A DNA stretch of 64,000 nucleotides. It comes from UBA2779 sp965232165 (GTDB taxonomy: Bacteria; Spirochaetota; Spirochaetia; DSM-2461). The stretch lies in assembly GCA_965232165.1 (NCBI GenBank), contig CBDDOY010000001.1:930001-994000 (forward strand), given 5' to 3'. Below are positions 26,546 to 35,810 of this stretch, one piece after another. The translations under genes were made by a program, and so were the position numbers. Numbering within the stretch: the first letter of the stretch is position 1; every line of letters starts with the position of its first letter. Below the pieces are notes generated by a model that did not search any database, was not told where the DNA came from, and saw only the letters and a list, made by a program, of their open reading frames with translations.

Positions 26546-27649
26546 ATGAAATTCATCTGTGACAAGGAGAGCATCCTCAAGGAAATTGCTGTTGCTTATG
26601 AAATCATCGCTACCCGAAACGCTATTTCAATTCTATCAAATGTCCTGCTTGAAGCTGATGAAGGTACGCTGATAATCAAAGCATCGGATCTCAAAGTTAC
26701 CTTTGAGACAAGAATACCGGTAATAACAGATATTCCAGGGACCACTACGGTTTTTTGTGATAAGTTATTGAATATACTCAGGACATTGCCGGATGGAACA
26801 GTTGTTTTCGAACAGGGAGAAACTAATAAACTCAGCATCACCAGCGGTGAGAATATAATTTTCCAGTTACATAGCATCGTTGCCGATAAGTTTCCTGAAA
26901 TACCAAAAGCAGACGAGAATAGCTATTTTTCTATTGGACAAAAATGCTTCATTGAAATGGTATCTCTGACAATATTCTCCGTCAGCACTGATGAAACCCG
27001 GTATTTCATGAATGGAAATTATCTTGAAAAAGACAACAAACGGTTAGTAATGGTTGCGACGGATGGACGGAGGCTGAGCTATTCCACAAAGGAAGTGGAT
27101 ACAGATATTCCAGAATTTAACGGGATAATCATTCCGCCAAAGGTCCTAAACTTGGTTAAAAAACTGTCATCCGGAGAAGGAGATTTGAAAATTGCAATTG
27201 AAGACAAAACACTTTTTATCAATTTTGACAATCAGTCTGTCACGAGTTCCCTCATTGATGCTAAATTTCCTAACTACTCCAAAGTTATCCCCCATGATCT
27301 CGAACATGAAGTGGTCGTCGACAGATTAAGTCTTCTAAATGGCCTTAAACGCGTTTCTTTGCTAGTTGATAAGAATTCAAAACAAATTCAAATAGAGATT
27401 TCAGGCGATAAAATGTGCTTAAAATCTACTGAAAGTGAAGTTGGTGTTGCGGAAGAAACTATTGATTGTCAGGCTGATATTTCAGAAGCTAAGTTCAGTT
27501 TGAATTACGTTTATATTACAGATCCGTTAAAGGCTATGGAAGAAAAAGAAATAAAATTCAAATTCACCGATACCAAAAAAGCAATCATGCTGTATTCTTC
27601 ACCGGAATCGTTTCACTATCATGTCATAATGCCAATTCAGAAAGGATGA
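26546..27649 (+). CDS. dnaN: DNA polymerase III beta sliding clamp
   Basis: 367 residues; ATG 26546 follows GGAGGAA by 6 nt and gives the usual N-terminus MKFICDKESILKEI. Three clamp domains of ~120 residues are recognisable, and the C-terminus ends HYHVIMPIQ, equivalent to the conserved PMR/PI-Q end of beta clamps. It forms the ring that tethers DNA polymerase. The TGA stop is followed within 4 nt by recF. Confidence 0.96.
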   Translation: MKFICDKESILKEIAVAYEIIATRNAISILSNVLLEADEGTLIIKASDLKVTFETRIPVITDIPGTTTVFCDKLLNILRTLPDGTVVFEQGETNKLSITSGENIIFQLHSIVADKFPEIPKADENSYFSIGQKCFIEMVSLTIFSVSTDETRYFMNGNYLEKDNKRLVMVATDGRRLSYSTKEVDTDIPEFNGIIIPPKVLNLVKKLSSGEGDLKIAIEDKTLFINFDNQSVTSSLIDAKFPNYSKVIPHDLEHEVVVDRLSLLNGLKRVSLLVDKNSKQIQIEISGDKMCLKSTESEVGVAEETIDCQADISEAKFSLNYVYITDPLKAMEEKEIKFKFTDTKKAIMLYSSPESFHYHVIMPIQKG

Positions 27650-27652
27650 TCT

Positions 27653-28735
27653 TTGGCTTTCAGGTCAATTCGTTTTCATGGATTTCGAAATCTTGAAAAT
27701 GGTGAGATTAAATTGGGAAGCCATGACATTTTTCTCATTGGCAATAATGGTCAGGGGAAGACCAATTTCCTTGAAGCCCTGTATCTATTGAGTTACGGAT
27801 CCTCTTTTCGAACCCATTTAGAAAAAAATCTTATAGCATGGGGCAGTCGTGACATGTCTATTTCAGGAAAGATTGACGTACCGGATGAACCGGAGACAGA
27901 TATCAGCATTTCCATTAAAAAGGGAATAAAGGCTATTCAGCTTAATGGAAAAAATATTCATGATAGAAAAGCCTTATTAAAACAAGTACCCGCTATTATC
28001 TTTGTTCATGATGATATATTTTTATCAACGGGACCGCAGGAAAAACGAAGAGGGTTTATAGATCAGATTTTAAGCCTTCTTGACTCTTACTATGTTGATC
28101 ATCTTAGACGATATAAGAAGCTTCTTAAGGAAAGAAATGTTCTGCTAAAGAGAAGAATGCTAAATTTATTGGATCATTTTGAGGAGCAGCTTGTTCATAT
28201 TGGATTGGTTATTATCGAACAGCGAGAATCACTGATAAGGGAATTCGGGAAGATTTTTTCGTCTCTTTACCAGGAAGTTTCCAGACAAAATGCCATTGTT
28301 TCGATAGTATATAGACCTTCATGGGGACAGGTCGCTACGGCAGGGGAAGTACGGAAGAAACTGAAGAAGAGAAGAGATATGGATTTGGCTTTAGGTGTAA
28401 CGAGTACAGGGCCGCATCGCGACAAGTTCATATTCATGTCGGAAGGGAGGGATTTCTCAAAAAATGCATCAACAGGACAGAACAGACTACTATCTCTCGT
28501 ACTAAGAGTAGCGCAGGCCCGGTATCTTTCTGAAATGACAAGAAGGAAACCAATTTTGTTACTGGATGATGTGCTGCTTGAACTTGATTTTGAAAAGCGC
28601 AAACGGTTTCGGCAGCATCTTCCAGAAGCACAGCAAGTTTTTTATACATTTCTTCCGGGAGAAAAAACAAAACATAAAGACAGTGATTTTCGCATTTATG
28701 AAGTCAATAACGGCGGGTTTTATGAAAGAGGATGA
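27653..28735 (+). CDS. recF: DNA replication and repair protein RecF
   Basis: 360 residues with a TTG start at 27653, 3 nt after the dnaN stop and preceded by AAAGGA inside dnaN, so translation is coupled. Walker A is GNNGQGKTNFLEALYLLS; the ABC signature region reads STGQNRLLSLVLRVAQ and Walker B LLLDDVLLELDFEKR. RecF loads RecA at gaps with RecOR. The C-terminal 14 nt overlap the next gene. Confidence 0.95.
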   Translation: MAFRSIRFHGFRNLENGEIKLGSHDIFLIGNNGQGKTNFLEALYLLSYGSSFRTHLEKNLIAWGSRDMSISGKIDVPDEPETDISISIKKGIKAIQLNGKNIHDRKALLKQVPAIIFVHDDIFLSTGPQEKRRGFIDQILSLLDSYYVDHLRRYKKLLKERNVLLKRRMLNLLDHFEEQLVHIGLVIIEQRESLIREFGKIFSSLYQEVSRQNAIVSIVYRPSWGQVATAGEVRKKLKKRRDMDLALGVTSTGPHRDKFIFMSEGRDFSKNASTGQNRLLSLVLRVAQARYLSEMTRRKPILLLDDVLLELDFEKRKRFRQHLPEAQQVFYTFLPGEKTKHKDSDFRIYEVNNGGFYERG

Positions 28736-29084
28736 CGAATTCATTCATGCCGGAGAAGCAATTCTGTTGGTTCTCGACAAAATTGTTCCGCCCGACACAA
28801 AGGAATATAAGAATTTGTATGTCGGTTGGGAGAAAATCGTTGGAAAGGAAATATCATATCATGTAGAACCGATAGATGTAGTTAATCACGTACTTATACT
28901 TGAAGCCGAGCATCCTGGCTGGATAATGAGGATAAGAATGATACAAAAGGATATACTCAGTACAATCAGAAATGTGTATCCGTCTCTCAGCATCAAAAAG
29001 ATTTCCATTCATGCCAGAGATAGGGCAACAAGCAAACCGGAAGAAAAAATAGGCGGCGGCGGCACGAGAAACAGGGAAGACTGA
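28722..29084 (+). CDS. DUF721 / DciA-like protein
   Basis: 120 residues if started at ATG 28722, overlapping recF by 14 nt; ATG 28698 is an alternative. The core YVGWEKIVGKEISYHVEPIDV followed by LILEAEHPGWIMRIRMIQKDIL fits the DUF721/DciA family (W-x2-IVG, then a strand-helix with HPGW). DciA helps load the replicative helicase in bacteria lacking DnaC/DnaI, which fits its place in the dnaA-dnaN-recF operon. A glycine/charged tail follows. Confidence 0.8.
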   Translation: MKEDDEFIHAGEAILLVLDKIVPPDTKEYKNLYVGWEKIVGKEISYHVEPIDVVNHVLILEAEHPGWIMRIRMIQKDILSTIRNVYPSLSIKKISIHARDRATSKPEEKIGGGGTRNRED

Positions 29085-29403
29085 GGACTATAAGGTGTTT
29101 TTCTTAGGGAATAAACCTGATAATTTCCTAAAATCACCATCTTTTTTAGAGGGAGCAATTCCGCCTCTTGACGGGATCACCCTATATATCTATATTATTG
29201 AAGGGCATCTAAAAACGCTTTTAGTTCTTGACACGATCTTTTCTGTCTGTCTGTGCGTGTTCTGTCCGAAGGAATGCCTGCCTGCAACAGGCAGGCATGT
29301 GAAAAATCGCTTCGTCGATTTCTCAAAGCTGTTTTTTAGGAGAGGTTCCCTAAACTTAAATCCGAAGTATAGCAGGAAAACAGAAAAATCAAGGGAGTAA
29401 ATA
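29085..29403. other. Intergenic region with a MITE, rpmH leader
   Basis: About 320 bases between the DciA-like gene and rpmH. The MITE occupies 29203-29350. The rpmH promoter is either within or right of the MITE; AAGGGAG at 29393-29399 is the ribosome-binding site. Confidence 0.5.
29203..29350. repeat. MITE family 1, diverged
   Basis: Starts GGGCATCTAAAAACGC and ends GCTGTTTTTTAGGAGAGGTTCCC. The internal TTAGTTCTTGACACGATCTTTT and CGTCGATTTCTCAAAGCTG match other copies. It contains a CTGCCTGCAACAGGCAGGCA inverted repeat like the copy at 48665. It separates the recF operon from the rpmH operon. Confidence 0.75.
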
Positions 29404-29559
29404 ATGAAACGCACCTATCAACCAAGTAAAACCAAGAGAAATAGGAAATTCGGCTTTAGGGCACGAATGAAGACAAAATCAGGAAGAGCTATATTGTCTC
29501 GGCGGCGGGCAAAAGGAAGGAAGAAACTTTCTGTTGCGGATGAGAAAAAACCTTACTAG
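29404..29559 (+). CDS. rpmH: 50S ribosomal protein L34
   Basis: 51 residues starting MKRTYQPSKTKRNRKFGFR, the invariant L34 start, continuing TKSGRAILSRRRAKGRKKLSV. Too short for most ORF cut-offs. It overlaps the next gene by 20 nt in a different frame. Confidence 0.97.
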   Translation: MKRTYQPSKTKRNRKFGFRARMKTKSGRAILSRRRAKGRKKLSVADEKKPY

Positions 29560-29881
29560 AAAGGAACGATTGGCAAGAAAAAAAGATGTGGATTGCGTCT
29601 TTAATAATTCGGACTATGAATCTAGCTGCCGTGGTGCGAAGGTCAAAGTAAGGCGAAACGGCCTAAACTACAATCGTTTCACGGTATTGTTAGTAAGAAA
29701 ATATGGAAATTCTGTAAAGAGAAATTATTCACGCCGAATCGTTAAGGAAATCTATCGAAAGAAAAAGCACAGTATTCCGAGCGGATACGACATTCTCTTT
29801 ATTTTATATCCGGGAAAGTATAGCTACTATGACCGTGAGAAGCAATTCATAGACCTTTTCAAGGGAAGAAGCATTGTATAA
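29540..29881 (+). CDS. rnpA: Ribonuclease P protein component
   Basis: 113 residues from ATG 29540 inside rpmH (a TTG at 29534 is the alternative). The family motif is visible around residues 56-68 as KYGNSVKRNYSRRIVKE (usual R-N-x2-KR...R), after a basic N-terminus LTRKERLARKKD. It binds the RNase P RNA for 5' tRNA processing. The long overlap with rpmH suggests coupled translation. Confidence 0.93.
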   Translation: MRKNLTRKERLARKKDVDCVFNNSDYESSCRGAKVKVRRNGLNYNRFTVLLVRKYGNSVKRNYSRRIVKEIYRKKKHSIPSGYDILFILYPGKYSYYDREKQFIDLFKGRSIV

Positions 29882-30107
29882 ATATATTTTCAAGCCAATA
29901 ACTTGGCTGTTTATCAGTTTTATCAAAATGTATAAGTGCGTAATCTCCCCGCTTTTACCAAATTGCTGTCGTTTCACACCATCTTGCTCAACATATTCAA
30001 TCGAGGTTTTGAGGAAACATGGTTTGATGAAGGGAATGGTTTTGACTATTTCAAGAATTTTGAGATGTCATCCGGGTACCCCCGGGGGCTATGACCCTGT
30101 TCCATGA
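29874..30107 (+). CDS. yidD: Membrane protein insertion efficiency factor YidD
   Basis: 77 residues with a TTG start at 29874 overlapping the rnpA stop; AAGGGAAG precedes it. The conserved YKCVISPLLPNCCRFTPSCSTYSIEVLRKHG and C-terminal HPGTPGGYDPVP are diagnostic (the first is quoted in part: PNCCRFTPSCSTYS). It assists YidC-dependent insertion of inner membrane proteins. Confidence 0.95.
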   Translation: MYKYIFKPITWLFISFIKMYKCVISPLLPNCCRFTPSCSTYSIEVLRKHGLMKGMVLTISRILRCHPGTPGGYDPVP

Positions 30108-30123
30108 AGTAATTGGAGGATAA

Positions 30124-31884
30124 ATGGATAAAAACACGGTAATTGCGGTTGTCCTTTGTACGATAATCGTTTCGATAGGTATGCTGCTTACTCAGATTAT
30201 TAATGAAAAATATGCACCGCCGCAAATAGCGGCAGAAGAAAAAAGAGATAGCATCCCAGAAACCGAGACAGACAGCAGGGATGAACCAGTTGTTATTTCA
30301 GAAGTCTCAGCAGCAGATTTGGAAAAACAGGAATACGAGAAAAAACTCATCGTCGAAGAAACTAATGTATTCAAAATCATTTTTGATACGGTAGGAGGTA
30401 TCGCAAGCGATATATATCTTACTACGGAATTTGATAAGGGCGAACCCGTTTCAATGGTCTTAGACGGTGATAGAGATATTGGAACTTTCAATATGTCCTT
30501 TGGAGGCCCTCAGGAGCCTTATATTACTGAAGTTTTTGATCACCGGCGAATGCAGCGGAGAAATTTGATTATCCATGAGTTTTCACGTGGTTTTCAAAAT
30601 AACGGACGTCGCTTCAGCCTTATAAAAAGCTATCACCTTGTTCCCGATGAATACATCGTTGAACTCGTTATCACTTTGAAAACGTCCGATGGGAAGGCTG
30701 TTCCCCTGCTCAATTCGGAAGAGGCGGCTTATACGCTTACCTATGGTCCGCAAATTGGACCGAAATTTAAAAAAATCGACGGCCGATATGAGATTAGGGA
30801 GTTTATAAGCTGGGGGCCGGATCCTCGTAGCGGAAAAATCAAAAGACGAGCACATAAGAATAGAAGTAATCTCGTTACGATAAGTAATGCAGTAACCTGG
30901 GCGGGCGTAGTAGGGAAGTATTTCGCCGTAATCGCAACCCCCGGGGCTGGAAATTCAACCATCACCTGGGATGGAAGATCCATTGAGGGACAAAATGAAC
31001 CATCATTGCTGCAGATATCACGGCCGGCGCGCAGACAAAGTGTTATAGAGGATACCTATCGATTCTATATCGGCCCACTGGAAAAAGGAAATCTGCGGCG
31101 GTACGACTCCGTCGAAGACAATGCCTTTGGTCTTTCAGGCATGGGTTTTCACAATGCCCCGCGGACAAGCGCCGTGCTAGGATGGCTGGAGAGCCTTCTC
31201 AGATTTCTTTTGGAATTCTTTTTTAAGCTCATTCCCAATTACGGTGTTTCAATCATTCTGCTGACAGTACTGGTTAAGATAATTCTCTATCCATTTACTC
31301 ACAAGAGTTATGAATCAACAAGTAAGATGCAGGCGGTTCAGCCGAAACTCAAAGAAATACAGGAACGTTATAAAGGGGATTCACAGAAAATAAACACGAA
31401 AACAGCAGAGCTTTATAAAGCAGAAGGAATTAATCCAATGGGAGGGTGTCTTCCCATGCTGTTTCAATTTCCAATTTTCATCGCCCTATATGGCTTATTG
31501 AATCGGTATTTCCCGCTGCGGGGAGCTGGCTTCATACCGGGATGGATTACAGATCTTTCGGCGCCGGAATTTGTTTGGAGAGAATTCTATACTCCAATCA
31601 ACCTCTTGATTATCAATATTCCAGCAATTCGAATACTGCCGGTTCTCTATCTCATTGGCCAATTACTAATGACTCGTGTTACTAAACAAGGCCCGACAGG
31701 GGGCCAAACTGGCATGCAGCAGAAGATGCTTACCCTGGGCTTGCCCATCATGTTCTTCTTCATTCTGTACAATATGCCTTCCGGCCTGCTTCTGTACTGG
31801 ACGGCGATGAACTTCATTACGATAGGACAGCAGTTGATTACAAACTATATCAAGAAATTTAAATCATCAGGAGGTTCTTCATGA
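30124..31884 (+). CDS. yidC: Membrane protein insertase YidC
   Basis: 586 residues. One N-terminal membrane helix (about 6-24), a large periplasmic domain (about 60-345), then five C-terminal helices with the conserved hydrophilic-groove region and GGCLPMLFQFPIFIALYGLL. The C-terminal part ends YWTAMNFITIGQQLITNY. Gram-negative-type (long) YidC, in keeping with a diderm envelope. It inserts and folds inner-membrane proteins with or without Sec. GGAGG precedes the ATG, and the stop overlaps jag by 4 nt. Confidence 0.95.
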   Translation: MDKNTVIAVVLCTIIVSIGMLLTQIINEKYAPPQIAAEEKRDSIPETETDSRDEPVVISEVSAADLEKQEYEKKLIVEETNVFKIIFDTVGGIASDIYLTTEFDKGEPVSMVLDGDRDIGTFNMSFGGPQEPYITEVFDHRRMQRRNLIIHEFSRGFQNNGRRFSLIKSYHLVPDEYIVELVITLKTSDGKAVPLLNSEEAAYTLTYGPQIGPKFKKIDGRYEIREFISWGPDPRSGKIKRRAHKNRSNLVTISNAVTWAGVVGKYFAVIATPGAGNSTITWDGRSIEGQNEPSLLQISRPARRQSVIEDTYRFYIGPLEKGNLRRYDSVEDNAFGLSGMGFHNAPRTSAVLGWLESLLRFLLEFFFKLIPNYGVSIILLTVLVKIILYPFTHKSYESTSKMQAVQPKLKEIQERYKGDSQKINTKTAELYKAEGINPMGGCLPMLFQFPIFIALYGLLNRYFPLRGAGFIPGWITDLSAPEFVWREFYTPINLLIINIPAIRILPVLYLIGQLLMTRVTKQGPTGGQTGMQQKMLTLGLPIMFFFILYNMPSGLLLYWTAMNFITIGQQLITNYIKKFKSSGGSS

Positions 31885-32612
31885 CAGAAATGGAATTTGA
31901 AGGACGAACAGAACGAGAAGCGGTTGCGCGTGCGGCACGCGAACTTGGCAGCGAAAGCTTTGATGTTGAATTAGTTGAGAAGAAAGGGAATCTTTTCAGC
32001 CGGAACAGGGTGAAAATACGGGTGAAGCCGCTAACTGCGGTTCCTGATCCAATGGGACCGGGAGAGGGTAGGACTGTTCGTCCTCTGCGAAATGACCGTA
32101 ATGAAGAGAAGACGATTCCTTCTGAGACAATATTGAAAAAGACAAGTGAATTCACCGAAGGAATATTGGAACGCATGGGATATCCAAGCACGGTCAACTA
32201 CCTGAAGAGGGAAGAAGATAGATTGGTTTTTCAAATTATAGCCGATCATGCCAATATCGTTATCGGGAAGAGAGGAAAGAATCTGGAGGCACTTCAACTC
32301 CTGGTCAATATTTGCTTCTTGCGTAATGCCGAGGAGAGCGTTCCTTGGCACGTTACGCTTGATATTGAAAACTATAGGTCGCGGCAAAAGGAGATACTGG
32401 AACGTGAGGTGAACCGCTCGGCTGAAAATGTTCTGAAAACAGGTTCTTCCTGCCTGATAAGACCCTTGAGTCCGTTTGAAAGAAGGCTTGTCCATATGAT
32501 AATCAGGAAGCGTGGCGATTTGATATCCGCGAGTGAGGGAGAGGGGTTTTATAAAAGAGTGAGGATACAAACGAGGGAACCCCAACACAGGAATTCTCAG
32601 AAGCACCGGTAA
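31881..32612 (+). CDS. jag: RNA-binding protein Jag/KhpB
   Basis: 243 residues. Jag_N domain at 1-52 (MEFEGRTEREAVARAARELG), KH-type domain with the GxxG loop in IVIGKRGKNLEALQLLV, and R3H domain with RPLSPFERRLVHMII ... SASEGEGFYKRVRI. It binds RNA together with KhpA and affects cell-wall growth. ATGA overlap with yidC. Confidence 0.93.
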   Translation: MTEMEFEGRTEREAVARAARELGSESFDVELVEKKGNLFSRNRVKIRVKPLTAVPDPMGPGEGRTVRPLRNDRNEEKTIPSETILKKTSEFTEGILERMGYPSTVNYLKREEDRLVFQIIADHANIVIGKRGKNLEALQLLVNICFLRNAEESVPWHVTLDIENYRSRQKEILEREVNRSAENVLKTGSSCLIRPLSPFERRLVHMIIRKRGDLISASEGEGFYKRVRIQTREPQHRNSQKHR

Positions 32613-32693
32613 GAAATCTCTCAAAACAAAATAGACTGTATGATGGAGACAGAGCAGTCAAGCAAGAATCTAAGTGCCGTCTGTCGTTATTAA

Positions 32694-32856
32694 GGGCACC
32701 TCTAAAAAACCCATTTAGTTCTTGACTCGATCTTTTCCGCCACTACTGCGTTGTCAAAATACTCACGTAGCTTAAGCTACGCCCTTAGCTTTTGCCGCCT
32801 TGTATCGACAGAAAATTTCTTCGTCAATTTCCTAAAGTTGTTTTTTAGAGGTGCCC
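32694..32856. repeat. MITE family 1 with TTAA target duplication
   Basis: 163 bp from GGGCACCTCTAAAAAACCC to TTTTTTAGAGGTGCCC, flanked by TTAA on both sides (32690-32693 and 32857-32860). The internal core has a small palindrome around CTCACGTAGCTTAAGCTACG. The right TTAA provides the stop codon (TAA on the minus strand) of thrC, so insertion occurred exactly at its end. It sits between convergent jag and thrC and may act as a bidirectional terminator. Confidence 0.9.
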
Positions 32857-34161
32857 TTAAGATGCTCCAAATCTATCCAGTAAAAAGAATTCCAGGTCTT
32901 TGTCGGTATTCCCTAAGGGTATGGATATCTTGTCTTTTGCCAGAAGGACAGAGAGACTTTCTGGAAGCTGAGGAGTTTTACCGGTTGCCGCTTCAACTAT
33001 TCCGATGAATTTTCCGGGATGGGCCGTGGCCAGTATGACGGTGTGAAGACCGGGATGGTTTTGTTGATGAATCTTAGCTACATGCCAGCCTGTGGCGGTA
33101 TGCGGGCAGCAAAGATAATTGAACTTTGAATACATTTCTTCAATGGCCTTTTTGGTGTCTTCGTCATTTGCCGACCACGCAGCGACATGTTTTCTGAAAA
33201 CATCGATATTGTGTTTGTAAAAACAATCCAGACGGTCGAAATTACTTGGATTACCAACATCCATCGCATTAGACAAAGTGGAAACAGATGGTCTTGGGGT
33301 AAAAACCCCCGTCTTGAGATACTGAGGAACAACATCATTGATATTTGTGGCGGCAATGAAACGGCTTACAGGCATCCCCCAAGATGAAGCGTAAAGTCCG
33401 GCGGTTATGTTGCCGAAGTTTCCACTTGGAACGATGAAGGCGAAATCTCCTTTTCTCCGCATTCTTGTCCAAGCCCAGACATAGTAGAAGGCTTGGGGGA
33501 TAAGGCGCCCAATATTGATGGAATTAGCGGAACTCAAAGGCAGTTTGGCTAAACGGGGATTATTGAATGCTGATTTAGCCATACGCTGGCAGTCATCAAA
33601 GGACCCGGAAACTTCTACGGCCACAACATTGCCGCCTAAAGTCGTTAATTGCTTCTCCTGAAGGGGGCTCACCCGGCTGGAAGGATAGAGAATGACAACA
33701 TCGATACCCTCTCGGTCATGAAAAGCCTGGGCGACAGCACTGCCGGTATCACCGCTTGTTGCGGTTACAATTATAATTTTCTCATTCCGGGCACGGAGAA
33801 GTCTGGTCATCACCGAGGCCAGGAAAGACGCCCCATAATCTTTGAACGCACAACTTGGACCGTGAAAGAGTTCTAAAACCGTAGTTGAATCGTCCAGACG
33901 ATGGAGGGTTGGGGCAAAATCAAAGGCATCATTGACAATACCGGCGATGGTCTTTTTATCATATTCGGAGTTCAGAAGTTCATAACTGAGGGCCGTGGAA
34001 AGGGCGTTAAACGAAATATCCTGATGCAAAGAGGCGAAGAAATTGGGAAAGTAAGGGTTTGTCTCGAACTGATATAATCCGCCGTCAGGGGCTAAACCGC
34101 GAAATATGGCCTCAGAGAAGCTGATACTCTCTACAGGGCTTCGGGTGCTGACAAAATTCAT
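32857..34161 (-). CDS. thrC: Threonine synthase
   Basis: 434 residues, the length of the E. coli-type enzyme. It starts MNFVSTRSPVESISFSEAIF. The PLP lysine lies in HGPSCAFKDYGASFLA, and the phosphate-binding loops TSGDTGSAVAQAFH and SGNFGNITAGLYA are intact. It converts O-phosphohomoserine to threonine. The stop codon overlaps a MITE target site; the true native end could have been altered by a few codons. Confidence 0.95.
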   Translation of the reverse strand: MNFVSTRSPVESISFSEAIFRGLAPDGGLYQFETNPYFPNFFASLHQDISFNALSTALSYELLNSEYDKKTIAGIVNDAFDFAPTLHRLDDSTTVLELFHGPSCAFKDYGASFLASVMTRLLRARNEKIIIVTATSGDTGSAVAQAFHDREGIDVVILYPSSRVSPLQEKQLTTLGGNVVAVEVSGSFDDCQRMAKSAFNNPRLAKLPLSSANSINIGRLIPQAFYYVWAWTRMRRKGDFAFIVPSGNFGNITAGLYASSWGMPVSRFIAATNINDVVPQYLKTGVFTPRPSVSTLSNAMDVGNPSNFDRLDCFYKHNIDVFRKHVAAWSANDEDTKKAIEEMYSKFNYLCCPHTATGWHVAKIHQQNHPGLHTVILATAHPGKFIGIVEAATGKTPQLPESLSVLLAKDKISIPLGNTDKDLEFFLLDRFGAS

Positions 34162-34239
34162 AATGGGGATAATACTAGTACGAGATCATTCATAATGCAA
34201 TATTAACGGCATTGAAATAGGGGAGGCAGAGGAACGTGT

Positions 34240-35532
34240 ATGTCCAAATATATTATTGAAGGCGGATTTCCCATAAATGGCCGAATCAGGGCAAGCGGCA
34301 ATAAGAATGCGGCGCTTCCCTGCATTGCCGCAACGCTTCTTACAAATGAACCGGTTTATCTTGAAAACATACCAGACATCGAAGACATCAGAGTGATGGT
34401 TGATATCCTTAGAAGTCTTGGTGCTGTTGTGGAGAAGAAGAATCCGGGGGAGTGGAAAATTTGCTGTGCGCCGGTGAATAACACCGTGATAGCAGAAGAG
34501 GATGCACAAAAAATAAGGGCATCAATACTCTTCGCCGGGCCCATGCTTGGCCGTGCCGGCCGGGTGGTGCTGCCGCCTCCCGGAGGAGATATCATCGGGC
34601 GCCGTCGTCTGGATACGCATTTTCTTGCCTTGAACGGATTAGGGGCATCAATAGAGATCAGTGATCAATTCAGTATTACAGCTAACAAGCTAGTTGGATT
34701 AGACCTTTTTCTGGACGAGGCCTCGGTGACGGCAACGGAAAACGCCATAATGACAGCCGTGAAGGCCGAGGGGGAAACGATAATCCGCAATGCCGCAAGC
34801 GAGCCGCATGTTCAAGACCTTTGTCGTTTACTCAATGCAATGGGCGGGCGTATTGAAGGAATAGGATCGAATATTCTCAGAATTAGAGGGGTTAAAAACC
34901 TGGGCGGCTGCCGATACCGAATCGGATCAGACTATATGGAAGTTGGTTCATTTATTGGTCTTGCCGCGGCGACAGGCGGAAGTATCACCATCGAAGATGC
35001 AGGTCCCGAGCATTTGCGTATGTGCAAACTCGCCTTTGGGAAGCTGGGTATAAGCTGGAAAACCGAGGGAGAGAACATCACTGTCGGCCTTAAGCAGGAC
35101 ATGAAAATTTTCCAGGATATAGGGGGGATGATCCCCCAAGTAGACGATGCGCCATGGCCGGGTTTTCCTCCTGATTTAACAAGCATCATCACGGTTGTCG
35201 CCACGCAAGTCGAAGGAACGGTCCTCGTCCATGAAAAGATGTTTGAATCACGTATGTTCTTTGTCGATAAGCTCATCACTATGGGCGCAGGAATAATCCT
35301 CTGCGATCCGCATAGAGTCGTTATAACAGGGCCACGGCGGCTACGCGCTGCGGAGCTTACATCTCCGGATGTCAGGGCCGGTATGGCGATGGTTATTGCG
35401 GCCATGGTCGCAAGTGGAACGAGTATTATCCACAATGTCTATCAGATTGAGCGGGGATACGAAAATTTCATCCCGCGGCTTCAATCTCTAGGAGCCCGAA
35501 TCGAAAAAATAGGTGATGATGACTCTTTGTAG
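34240..35532 (+). CDS. murA: UDP-N-acetylglucosamine 1-carboxyvinyltransferase, Asp-type
   Basis: 430 residues. It begins MSKYIIEGGFPINGRIRASGNKNAALP; the Lys-Asn of GNKN binds substrate. The catalytic loop, normally GGCTIGxRP with Cys115, reads PGGDIIGRRRLD here with Asp117 in the Cys position. It catalyses the first committed step of peptidoglycan synthesis (enolpyruvyl transfer from PEP). Asp-type MurA is catalytically active and is not alkylated by fosfomycin; it is known from Borrelia, Chlamydia and Mycobacterium. Single gene with its own RBS (GGGAGGCAGAGGAA). Confidence 0.96.
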   Translation: MSKYIIEGGFPINGRIRASGNKNAALPCIAATLLTNEPVYLENIPDIEDIRVMVDILRSLGAVVEKKNPGEWKICCAPVNNTVIAEEDAQKIRASILFAGPMLGRAGRVVLPPPGGDIIGRRRLDTHFLALNGLGASIEISDQFSITANKLVGLDLFLDEASVTATENAIMTAVKAEGETIIRNAASEPHVQDLCRLLNAMGGRIEGIGSNILRIRGVKNLGGCRYRIGSDYMEVGSFIGLAAATGGSITIEDAGPEHLRMCKLAFGKLGISWKTEGENITVGLKQDMKIFQDIGGMIPQVDDAPWPGFPPDLTSIITVVATQVEGTVLVHEKMFESRMFFVDKLITMGAGIILCDPHRVVITGPRRLRAAELTSPDVRAGMAMVIAAMVASGTSIIHNVYQIERGYENFIPRLQSLGARIEKIGDDDSL

Positions 35533-35810
35533 ATAGATAATACACAGGTTTTCCACCGGAATATGCATGTTTATCGAGCGGATGCTCAAGACGCAAAGAA
35601 TTCTACATATTGACAGGTGTGAATGTATTCAATGTCTAACTTATTGTATAGAAAGCAAATAAAAATCATTAGACAAATAGTCAGATCTTTCAAAACTCAA
35701 CATAAGTTGCCCTTATTTGTCGCAAGTCCTTATTGCTCAATATGTTAGAAAACTTTCCACAGGTTTTCCACAGAAAAATTCATTGAAGGCCCGGCCCTTG
35801 CCCTTGCGGG
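35533..35810. other. Intergenic region with clustered DnaA-box-like sites
   Basis: 278 bases between the 3' ends of murA and queG. ACAGGTTTTCCAC occurs at both ends (about 35544 and 35760). The right cluster is two boxes one helical turn apart, CTTTCCACA (35753) and TTTTCCACA (35764-35772); the second matches the relaxed DnaA-box TTWTNCACA. The sequence between is A/T-rich. Since it lies between convergent 3' ends, no promoter role is needed. It could be a secondary DnaA-binding locus or part of the origin. Confidence 0.5.
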
